6,579 bases of DNA from positions 1 through 6,579 of the forward strand of contig CAAGDE010000014.1 of the NCBI GenBank assembly GCA_900768535.1, given 5' to 3'. A program made the translations under genes and the position numbers. Below the pieces are notes generated by a model that made no database searches, was not told where the DNA came from, and saw nothing but the letters and a program-made list of their open reading frames with translations. The stretch is from Clostridia bacterium (GTDB taxonomy: Bacteria > Bacillota > Clostridia > Oscillospirales > CAG-272). This document shows positions 1-4,541 of this stretch, piece by piece. Position 1 is the first letter of the stretch, and every line of letters begins with the position of its first letter.

Positions 1-2
1 CG

Positions 3-809
3 TTTAAGGTAAAGGACGATGAAGAAATGGAAAAGCTGAAGGACAGCATATCTCTGTACGGTGTTCTGACTCCTGTTGTGGCAAGGCGCTGTGAAAACGG
101 GCGCTATGAACTGATTTCAGGTCACAGGCGGAAATATGCCTGCAAAGCGCTTGGAATTGAGTTTATACCGGCGATTGTACGGGAGATGAGCAGGGAAGAA
201 GCAGTGATCGCTATGGTGGACAGCAATCTGCAACGGGAACACATTCTGCCGAGCGAAAAAGCGTTTGCCTATAAAATGAAATTGGAAGCAATAAAATGCC
301 AGGGAAAGCGTAACGATTTAACTTCCACGCCATTGGCGGGGAAGTTAGGTGTAGAATCTGCTGATAAAATAGGGGAGCAATCCGGGGAAAGTGCAGATCA
401 GGTACGCCGCTATATCCGCCTGACCGAACTTGTCCCGGAGCTTTTGGAACTGGTAGACAACGGTCGGATGGCTTTCCGTCCTGCCGTTGAAATATCCTAC
501 CTCACGGAGGACGAGCAGCGGGATCTGGTAGAAACCATAGACAGCGAGGATTGCACGCCGTCTCTGTCGCAGGCTTGCCGGATGAAGAAGCTCAGTCAGG
601 AAGGGAAGCTGGACATGGACGCAATCTTTGCTATCATGACCGAGGAAAAAGCCAACCAGAAAGAGAAGATTAAGATTCCGGCAGAGCGGCTGGACCGTTT
701 CTTTGAGCGTGGAACGCCGCAGGCGGAGATTGAAAAAGTCATTATTGCGGCATTGGAGGATTACTATGCCCGAATCAGGCAGAGACGGGCAAACAGGGAT
801 GCAAGATGA
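3..809 (+). CDS. ParB/RepB/Spo0J-family protein, 5' partial
   Basis: The reading frame is open to the left edge, so the N-terminus is missing. The first in-frame Met is at 27, but the eight codons before it (FKVKDDEE) already match the conserved start of a ParB N-terminal domain, so 27 is probably not the true start. Numbering from Met27: GHRR at residues 32-35 is the nucleotide-binding arginine box of ParB, NLQREHILPSEKA at about 67-79 is the third ParB box, and a helix-turn-helix-like region follows at about 118-150 (GESADQVRRYIRL). The C-terminal part (about 185-260) is charged and probably helical, as expected of a dimerisation region. In the ParB family this fold binds CTP and centromere-like DNA. 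On mobile elements such proteins act in maintenance or as regulators, and which applies here cannot be told. No ParA is visible. A strong terminator follows directly, so this gene ends its own transcription unit. Family assignment is firm; the exact role is inferred. Confidence 0.93.
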   Translation, partial: FKVKDDEEMEKLKDSISLYGVLTPVVARRCENGRYELISGHRRKYACKALGIEFIPAIVREMSREEAVIAMVDSNLQREHILPSEKAFAYKMKLEAIKCQGKRNDLTSTPLAGKLGVESADKIGEQSGESADQVRRYIRLTELVPELLELVDNGRMAFRPAVEISYLTEDEQRDLVETIDSEDCTPSLSQACRMKKLSQEGKLDMDAIFAIMTEEKANQKEKIKIPAERLDRFFERGTPQAEIEKVIIAALEDYYARIRQRRANRDAR

Positions 810-838
810 ACGCTACGGAATGATCTGTAGCAGGAGGG

Positions 839-885
839 AAGCGGTCAGTGCGTTTTGAGGGGTTAGGTGCTGACCGCTTTTTTCT
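839..885 (+). terminator. Intrinsic terminator after the ParB-like gene
   Basis: A perfect 10-bp stem pairs AAGCGGTCAG (839-848) with CTGACCGCTT (870-879). It can be extended inward by two G-U pairs and one C-G pair. A T-rich run TTTTTTC-TTTC follows (878-888). The loop of about 21 nt is large for a simple terminator and contains a segment complementary to 911-921. Confidence 0.88.
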
Positions 886-921
886 TTCTCTTGTTCCCCT
901 TTCTTAACAACTAACCCCTCA
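856..921 (+). other. Terminator-loop inverted repeat, possible pseudoknot
   Basis: TGAGGGGTTAG at 856-866, inside the loop of the terminator hairpin, is the exact reverse complement of CTAACCCCTCA at 911-921 (11 of 11 bases). Pairing the loop with the downstream strand would give an H-type pseudoknot in RNA, or a competing long-range stem if the terminator stem is not formed. The base match is seen directly; any function is inferred. Confidence 0.5.
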
Positions 922-966
922 GACCTACCGTACTTACCGGAAAGAGAAGTATTTATACCCGCACAT

Positions 967-995
967 TTGCAAAGCATCCGGTTTCATGCTATCAT
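967..995 (+). promoter_or_regulatory. Sigma-A-type promoter with extended -10
   Basis: TTGCAA (967-972, 4 of 6 to the -35 consensus) is followed by a 17-bp spacer and TATCAT (990-995, 5 of 6 to the -10 consensus). A TG one base upstream of the -10 box (987-988) makes it an extended -10. The predicted transcript would start near 1002, about 30 bases before the next gene's start codon. The -35 box lies inside a TTTGCAAA palindrome, so repressor binding there could block it. Confidence 0.6.
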
Positions 996-1033
996 AACCG
1001 TGAAAAAGAAATTACATACAGGAGGTTCTGAAT

Positions 1034-1192
1034 ATGCTGTTCCATCGAAAGGAAGAAAAATACCGTCTGTCCCTGACCGACAAGGAATACCGGCTGCTGT
1101 TGGATTGCCTGATGATCCGTCGCAACAAGTTGCTTGCCGAGGGACGGTACACCGATGCGATTGATGAGGTTATCCTCCTGATTTGCAAATAA
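1034..1192 (+). CDS. Small conserved-type element protein, 52 aa, function unknown
   Basis: ATG at 1034 is preceded by AGGAGG (1020-1025) at eight bases spacing, and the frame runs 52 codons to TAA at 1190-1192. The protein starts MLFHRKEEKYRLSLTDKEY and ends in VILLICK. It is soluble-looking and helical, with a basic N-terminus, a central run of Leu residues with a Cys (LLLDCL, about 21-26) and the string RRNKLLAEGRYTDAIDEV at about 29-46. I recognise this type of short protein as common between the maintenance and transfer genes of Clostridial mobile elements, but no function is known to me. A longer overlapping frame (967-1164) is a shadow: it has no comparable ribosome binding site and a composition unlike a real protein. 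The gene has its own promoter upstream and a terminator directly after it. Confidence 0.75.
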   Translation: MLFHRKEEKYRLSLTDKEYRLLLDCLMIRRNKLLAEGRYTDAIDEVILLICK

Positions 1193-1206
1193 TACTTTTC
1201 ATATAG

Positions 1207-1240
1207 GGGCGTTTCGCAGAATGAAACGCTCTTTTCCTTT
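1207..1240 (+). terminator. Intrinsic terminator after the 52-aa gene
   Basis: GCGTTTC (1209-1215) pairs with GAAACGC (1223-1229) around a 7-nt loop, and the stem extends outward by a G-U and a G-C pair (1207-1208 with 1230-1231). TTTTCCTTTTT follows. It lies 14 bases after the stop codon of the small gene. Confidence 0.75.
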
Positions 1241-1262
1241 TTCGGCAGGTTCTCCTTTACAT

Positions 1263-1293
1263 AGCTCTCAAGCAAAAGCATGAGGGCTTTTTT
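1263..1293 (+). terminator. Second tandem terminator hairpin
   Basis: AGCTCTCA (1263-1270) pairs with TGAGGGCT (1281-1288), 8 bp with one G-U pair. The 10-nt loop holds a small inner GC/GC stem around AAAA. A run of six T (1288-1293) follows. It comes about 30 bases after the first hairpin and just before the pilus operon, which suggests either insulation of that operon or a regulated read-through point. Confidence 0.7.
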
Positions 1294-1314
1294 ATTTGCA
1301 AAGGAGTGGTGCCT

Positions 1315-1329
1315 ATGTCCTCGCGGTAG
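1315..1329 (+). other. Possible four-codon leader ORF (MSSR)
   Basis: ATG TCC TCG CGG TAG lies eight bases after a perfect AAGGAG (1301-1306). It starts immediately downstream of the second terminator and ends 66 bases before the first pilin-like gene. The ribosome binding site is as good as those of the real genes here, but four codons could arise by chance or be the remnant of a lost gene. Confidence 0.25.
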
Positions 1330-1395
1330 TCCGACCGACAACGATTTTACCAAAAAACAAAACCAATTCATTTCAAAAAACAAAGGAGAAACATC

Positions 1396-1662
1396 ATGAA
1401 ACAGTTTTTTAAGAAGGTCGGCAATTTCTTCAAATCGGCGAAGGAGACTGCCCTGAATTTCGTTTCCCGTAAAACTGCCCGCGCCAACCTCGCTCTGGCT
1501 TCTGTAAGCGGTGAGGGTTATGTCGATACCGGTGTGAAGATCATCATTGCCGTGGTGGTCGGCGGTATCCTGCTTGCGGGTCTGTACGCGCTGTTCAACA
1601 CGACGATCATTCCGACGCTGACGGCGAAGATCAGCCAGATGTTCAATTACGCCGGCAACTGA
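1396..1662 (+). CDS. Pilin-like short membrane protein 1 (Maff2/DUF6133-like), 88 aa
   Basis: ATG at 1396 follows AAAGGAG (1382-1388) at seven bases. Residues 1-39 form a long basic, probably amphipathic leader (MKQFFKKVGNFF...). A SGEGYVDTGVKII motif follows at 38-50, then one hydrophobic helix at about 49-67 (VVVGGILLAGLYALF) and a short polar tail ending FNYAGN. The layout resembles Flp-type prepilins: a Gly-cleavage-like site, an acidic residue at +5 (Asp44 if cut after Gly39) and a hydrophobic stalk, with a prepilin peptidase gene downstream. Lys48 at +9 is unusual for a pilin. The sequence also resembles the short Maff2 and DUF6133 membrane proteins of Clostridial conjugative elements; this is from memory. 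The first place in the operon and the strong ribosome binding site fit a major subunit. An unprocessed, VirB2-like membrane protein is the alternative. Confidence 0.85.
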   Translation: MKQFFKKVGNFFKSAKETALNFVSRKTARANLALASVSGEGYVDTGVKIIIAVVVGGILLAGLYALFNTTIIPTLTAKISQMFNYAGN

Positions 1663-1829
1663 TGCCGGACAAATCCGATCTGTAATTCACAATCAAGAGG
1701 AGAAAGAAAAATGAAAAAGCTCATCAACAAGATCAAGAATTTCTGCAACAAAAAGGCAATCGCGGCAAAGACCGCAATTCAGTCGGTAACCGGTGAGGGT
1801 TATGTCGATACCGGCGTGAAGATCATCAT
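1504..1829 (+). repeat. Near-identical DNA block in the two short pilin-like genes
   Basis: Bases 1504-1547 and 1786-1829 (44 bases each, 282 apart) differ at only two positions. They encode the site around GEGYVDTGVKII. In addition, 20 bases at 1543-1562 recur exactly at 2031-2050 in the third pilin-like gene. The flanking parts of the genes differ much more, so this is either a recent duplication with a selected core or gene conversion between the copies. Confidence 0.8.
1652..1668 (+). other. Hairpin across the stop codon of pilin-like gene 1
   Basis: CCGGCA (1652-1657) pairs with TGCCGG (1663-1668) around a 5-nt loop that includes the TGA stop (1660-1662). No T-run follows, so it is not a classic terminator. 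It may stabilise the upstream message or slow transcription so that pilin 1 is made in excess. Confidence 0.5.
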
Positions 1830-1944
1830 CTCGGTCGTGGTCGGCGGCGTTATCCTTGCCGGACTGTATGCGCTGTTCAAGACCACCATTCTTCCCAATC
1901 TCAACACCGAGATCGGCAAGATGTTCAATTATTCCGGCACCTGA
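1711..1944 (+). CDS. Pilin-like short membrane protein 2 (Maff2/DUF6133-like), 77 aa
   Basis: ATG at 1711 follows AAGAGGAG (1695-1702) at eight bases. It is a paralogue of the 88-aa protein: a basic leader of 28 residues, TGEGYVDTGVKII at 27-39, one transmembrane helix at about 38-56 (VVVGGVILAGLYALF) and the tail ending FNYSGT. If cut after Gly28, Asp33 is at +5 and Lys37 at +9, as in its neighbour; these two could form an i/i+4 salt bridge in the helix. The leader is eleven residues shorter, and the leader and tail sequences have diverged. Having two close copies side by side suggests either a pilus of two bulk subunits or alternative subunits. The stop codon again lies in a hairpin. Maff2-like membrane proteins are the alternative family label. 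Confidence 0.85.
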   Translation: MKKLINKIKNFCNKKAIAAKTAIQSVTGEGYVDTGVKIIISVVVGGVILAGLYALFKTTILPNLNTEIGKMFNYSGT

Positions 1945-1951
1945 TCCGGAA
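1932..1951 (+). other. Hairpin across the stop codon of pilin-like gene 2
   Basis: TTCCGG (1932-1937) pairs with CCGGAA (1946-1951) around an 8-nt loop that includes the TGA stop (1942-1944). It has the same position relative to the stop as the hairpin of the previous gene but differs in sequence. No T-run follows. Confidence 0.5.
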
Positions 1952-1970
1952 ACGGTAAGGCGGTGACAGT

Positions 1971-2489
1971 ATGAAAAAAGGATTGTCAAACCGCCGGGGT
2001 GAAGTCTTTACCGCCACGGCAGTGAAAGTTATCATTGCCGTGGTGGTCGGGGTGCTGATTCTCGGCGGATTGTTTGCACTGTACCGGAATGTCATTTTCC
2101 CGAAGCTGAATCAGAAGGTGGAGGGGATGATCCACACCGAGGATACGGTGCAGGTTCGGAAAGACGGAAACTCCGTGCAGTACAGCTACGACGGGGAGAC
2201 CTGGAAGGATTGTACCATTCCGGGTGTGAGCGCGTCTGCTACGGTCAGTACGGTTCTTACACGAACCTATCAGGAAAAGACTGCTTTCCTTGCGGTTATC
2301 AAGGACGGAAGCGGCGCCCGCCTGTATGTCAGCCGTGATGCGCAGGAGTGGGTCCCGTCCATCGGAGACAGCAAATCGGTTTCCGTTGGCAACGGAACTT
2401 CGTATGTGACGGTAAGTTGCGGGGACGGAAGATCCTACCGCAGTCATGACGGAATCGAATGGGAAATGACATCTACCAAACGGTACTGA
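1971..2489 (+). CDS. Larger pilin-like protein with Asp-box-like C-terminal domain, 172 aa
   Basis: The N-terminus is a short basic leader with RRGE at 8-11, then a hydrophobic helix at about 18-38 (VKVIIAVVVGVLILGGLFAL) that aligns with the two short proteins without gaps. After a linker (about 40-60) comes a domain rich in beta-type sequence with three Asp-box-like motifs: SYDGETW at 72-78, SRDAQEW at 121-127 and SHDGIEW at 158-164. Such motifs mark turns of beta-propeller or related sugar- and protein-binding folds in other proteins. Cys81 and Cys150 could form a disulfide outside the cell. If cut after Gly10, the +5 residue is Ala15 rather than an acid. The ribosome binding site is weak (AAGG 1957-1960 or GGTGA 1962-1966), in keeping with a minor subunit. 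It is most likely a minor pilin or pseudopilin with a displayed domain; a membrane-anchored, unprocessed protein is possible. Confidence 0.85.
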   Translation: MKKGLSNRRGEVFTATAVKVIIAVVVGVLILGGLFALYRNVIFPKLNQKVEGMIHTEDTVQVRKDGNSVQYSYDGETWKDCTIPGVSASATVSTVLTRTYQEKTAFLAVIKDGSGARLYVSRDAQEWVPSIGDSKSVSVGNGTSYVTVSCGDGRSYRSHDGIEWEMTSTKRY

Positions 2490-2498
2490 GGTGGGAAC

Positions 2499-3077
2499 AT
2501 GAAACAACTGAAAAACAATCGTGGAGAAGGGCAGATTTCTGTCGGCGTAAAAATCATCCTTGCCGTTGTCATCGGCGCACTGATTCTCGGTGGGCTGTAT
2601 CTGCTGTTTGACCGTGTGATTCTTCGGAATACCGACCGACAGATCAAAGAACTCATGGCGGCGGGAGGCAGTTCCGAAGTGCTGGAGGTGCGGACAACGG
2701 ACGACCGTGCATTGCTCACCTCTCTTTCCTATACGCATGATGGGGTGACATGGATTCCGTCCGAAATTCCGACCTACGCAAAAGATGCAAAGGTTTTGAC
2801 TCTGGCATCGGGCGGCGCGGCAGATGCTCCGGTCACGCTTTGTATCATCCGTTCCGACAACAATGTGGTCGCTCTCTATTCCAACGACGAGGGGAGAAGC
2901 TTCCGCGAGGGAAAGCGATGGACTTTTACAGGGAAATACGGTGCAAGAATGAAGTGGAATGCAGAAACCCAACGCTTTGAAGGAGAAATTCGTATCAATC
3001 AGAGCGGAAACCTCCTTTGGACGAAGGACGGAATCACATGGAAACTTCTCAATGCCCCAATCCACTACTTCAATTAA
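2499..3077 (+). CDS. Second larger pilin-like protein with Asp-box-like domain, 192 aa
   Basis: ATG at 2499 is ten bases after the previous stop, with GAGGTGG (2488-2494) overlapping that stop, so translation may be coupled. The N-terminus has NNRGEGQ at 6-11 and a hydrophobic helix at about 18-37 (VKIILAVVIGALILGGLYLL) like its three neighbours. The C-terminal domain has Asp-box-like motifs THDGVTW at 79-85, SNDEGRSF at 128-135 (a full SxDxGxxF match) and TKDGITW at 175-181, about 47-49 residues apart. If cut after Gly9, the +5 residue is Ser14. It is a distant paralogue of the 172-aa protein: motif order and spacing are kept, but most other residues differ. It probably forms a pair with that protein as minor or tip subunits. 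The ligand is unknown, and surface glycan or host or recipient cell contact is a guess. Confidence 0.85.
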   Translation: MKQLKNNRGEGQISVGVKIILAVVIGALILGGLYLLFDRVILRNTDRQIKELMAAGGSSEVLEVRTTDDRALLTSLSYTHDGVTWIPSEIPTYAKDAKVLTLASGGAADAPVTLCIIRSDNNVVALYSNDEGRSFREGKRWTFTGKYGARMKWNAETQRFEGEIRINQSGNLLWTKDGITWKLLNAPIHYFN

Positions 3078-3089
3078 AGGAGACAAAAC

Positions 3090-3743
3090 ATGAATATGGT
3101 TATCTGCCCTCCCGTGTGGATTCGACCGGAGGTGATCGCACGGGTAGATAAGGGCATTCTTTTCGCCGTCCTGACGGCGTTTTTGCTTTCCGGTGCGGCA
3201 ATGCTTGTCGGCTTGCTGCTGCACCGTATCATGCAGGGGAAGGGTTACAAAACCCATCTTGCCCCGTGCCTTGCCGTCTCGGGACTTGCGGCGCTCGTTG
3301 GCTTTCTCCGCTTCGGGCTGTCGGTCACGGCGGTGCAGGGGGTATTCCTTGCGTGCCTGCTCCTGTATGCTTCATGCAGTGACCTGACCGACCATCATAT
3401 GGACGACCACATCTGGGTAACGGTGCTTGCCTTGGGGCTGTGTTCCGTCGGGCGGTTCGGGATCGTCTCCATGCTCATCGGCGCGGCGATGGTCTTTGTC
3501 CCGCAGATGCTGGTGTCGCTCATCGGGAAAGGGAACACGCTCGGCGGTGCGGACATCAAGCTGTCAACCGCCCTTGCGTTCCTGCTCGGCTGGCAGAGAG
3601 GTCTTGCCGCACTGATGGTGGGGCTGTTGGCTGCGGTCATCGTCATGGCAATTGTGCAGAAGCTGAACAGGAAAAAACGCAGACAGCCGTTTGCCCTGAT
3701 TCCGTTCCTCGCGTCGGCGGCAACGGTTGTATTTTTCGTATAA
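3090..3743 (+). CDS. A24-family prepilin peptidase (CpaA/TadV-like), 217 aa
   Basis: ATG at 3090 is preceded by AAAGGAG (3076-3082), which overlaps the upstream stop. The protein is almost wholly hydrophobic, with about six membrane segments. The two catalytic aspartates of the A24 family are visible: Asp98 in ASCSDLTDHH, and Asp155 in LGGADIKLSTALAFLLGW, where GGAD takes the place of the usual GxGD. The C-terminal PFALIPFLA (200-208) is also typical. The cysteine-rich N-terminal methylase domain of classical PilD is absent, and the length fits the short TadV/CpaA type. It should cut the leader of the pilin-like proteins encoded just upstream, at the cytoplasmic face of the membrane, after Gly in the (S/T/R)GE sequence. 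The enzyme family is clear; the substrates are inferred from position. Confidence 0.92.
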   Translation: MNMVICPPVWIRPEVIARVDKGILFAVLTAFLLSGAAMLVGLLLHRIMQGKGYKTHLAPCLAVSGLAALVGFLRFGLSVTAVQGVFLACLLLYASCSDLTDHHMDDHIWVTVLALGLCSVGRFGIVSMLIGAAMVFVPQMLVSLIGKGNTLGGADIKLSTALAFLLGWQRGLAALMVGLLAAVIVMAIVQKLNRKKRRQPFALIPFLASAATVVFFV

Positions 3744-3758
3744 GGAGGAATTGATTTG
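3743..3758 (+). promoter_or_regulatory. Ribosome binding site supporting a TTG start
   Basis: AGGAGG at 3743-3748 overlaps the peptidase stop and lies seven bases before TTG at 3756. No ATG or GTG is available at a suitable distance in this frame, and the sequence begins MFKKTPKAPK, a typical basic N-terminus before a membrane anchor. The nearby TTG at 3751 is in another frame and too close. Confidence 0.75.
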
Positions 3759-4538
3759 TTCAAGAAAACACCAAAGGCACCAAAAGTGCCGAAGCCGCCG
3801 AAAATCAAGGTACAGAAAACCAGAAAGATCGGCAACCGGACGCTCATCGGGATTCTTTCCATCGTGGTCGCACTGCTCATCTGTTTCGGCGTTGCCCCCG
3901 TCATCAATCGGGTGGCGGACAGCAAGACCGAGATTGTGCGCGTTAAGACCCTGATTCCGAAAGGTGCCTGTATCAATGAAAGTGACCTTGAAACCGTGAC
4001 GGTCGGGGCGTATAACCTGCCGGAGAATGTCATCCGGAAGAAAGCCGATGCGGTCGGAAAATATGCAACGGGCGACCTTTATGCGGGGGACTGGATTCTC
4101 CCCGGCAACCTGACCGAAGACCCGGATTCCGCAACGGACATTCTGGATTCCCTCGGCAACGACCGCAAGGCGATGTCTGTCACCATCGGCTCCTTTGCGC
4201 AGGGGCTCTCCGGCAAACTGGAGACGGGGGATATTATTTCGGTTATTGTCTATTCCAACAAGGACGCCTTCGCCTTCACGCCACCCGAACTGCAATATCT
4301 GCGGGTGATTACGAGTACCACCTCGCAGGGCGTGGACAAGTCGGATGTGACCGACGCCACACAGCCGGTCACGGTGACGCTGCTGGTCAATCAGGCGCAG
4401 GCGGAACAGCTTGCCTATTATGAAAAGACCGCCTCCATGCACTTTGCGCTGGAATACCGTGGCGACCGTGCCACCGCGCAGAAATATCTGGACGCACAGG
4501 CGCAGTATTTTATCGACCATCCGAGGGGGAGGGACTGA
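3756..4538 (+). CDS. CpaB/RcpC-like SAF-domain pilus assembly protein, 260 aa
   Basis: The start is TTG at 3756. A proline- and lysine-rich cytoplasmic stretch (1-28, KAPKVPKPPKIKV) is followed by one membrane helix at about 29-50. A SAF domain follows at about 59-119, with IPKGACINESDLETV and, near its end, YATGDLYAGDWI. The rest (about 135-236) resembles the RcpC/CpaB region: GLSGKLETGDIISVIVY at 150-166, and PVTVTLLVNQAQAEQLAYYE at 204-223. In Tad systems CpaB is an envelope protein linking the inner machine to the outer or wall zone and may bind peptidoglycan. Gram-positive loci keep it although they have no secretin, as seen here. It is followed by the ATPase gene after three bases, which implies coupling. 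Family assignment is good; the precise role in a monoderm cell is uncertain. Confidence 0.87.
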   Translation: MFKKTPKAPKVPKPPKIKVQKTRKIGNRTLIGILSIVVALLICFGVAPVINRVADSKTEIVRVKTLIPKGACINESDLETVTVGAYNLPENVIRKKADAVGKYATGDLYAGDWILPGNLTEDPDSATDILDSLGNDRKAMSVTIGSFAQGLSGKLETGDIISVIVYSNKDAFAFTPPELQYLRVITSTTSQGVDKSDVTDATQPVTVTLLVNQAQAEQLAYYEKTASMHFALEYRGDRATAQKYLDAQAQYFIDHPRGRD

Positions 4539-4541
4539 CGA

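Larger units (their letters stand above)
966..1302. repeat. Three copies of the palindrome TTTGCAAA
   Basis: The 8-bp palindrome TTTGCAAA occurs at 966-973, 1182-1189 and 1295-1302, each preceded by A. The first overlaps the predicted -35 box upstream of the 52-codon gene, the second covers the last codons of that gene, and the third lies between the second terminator and a ribosome binding site. I saw no other copy in the window. The spacing is not regular. It could be an operator read by a dimeric regulator, or partly a result of AT-rich intergenic composition. Confidence 0.35.

Noticed and set aside
967..1164. Open frame of 65 codons on the + strand
   Set aside because: It overlaps the promoter and the better-supported 52-aa gene in another frame, and no ribosome binding site precedes its ATG.
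1012..1383. Open frame of 123 codons on the - strand across the control region
   Set aside because: It runs through both terminator hairpins and the 52-aa gene, and I see no protein family.
900..1395. CRISPR array, tRNA or att site in the control region
   Set aside because: The short repeats are not regularly spaced, no cloverleaf was recognised, and no integrase or long direct repeat is present.
1396..1944. Type I toxin or holin-type peptides as an explanation of the two short membrane proteins
   Set aside because: The shared GE motif and helix with the two larger proteins and the adjacent prepilin peptidase fit pilin-like subunits better.
1986..3257. Long open frame of 423 codons on the - strand
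   Set aside because: It lies opposite three well-supported genes with ribosome binding sites and family motifs. Its product is rich in His, Arg and Cys without any recognisable domain. It is a composition shadow.
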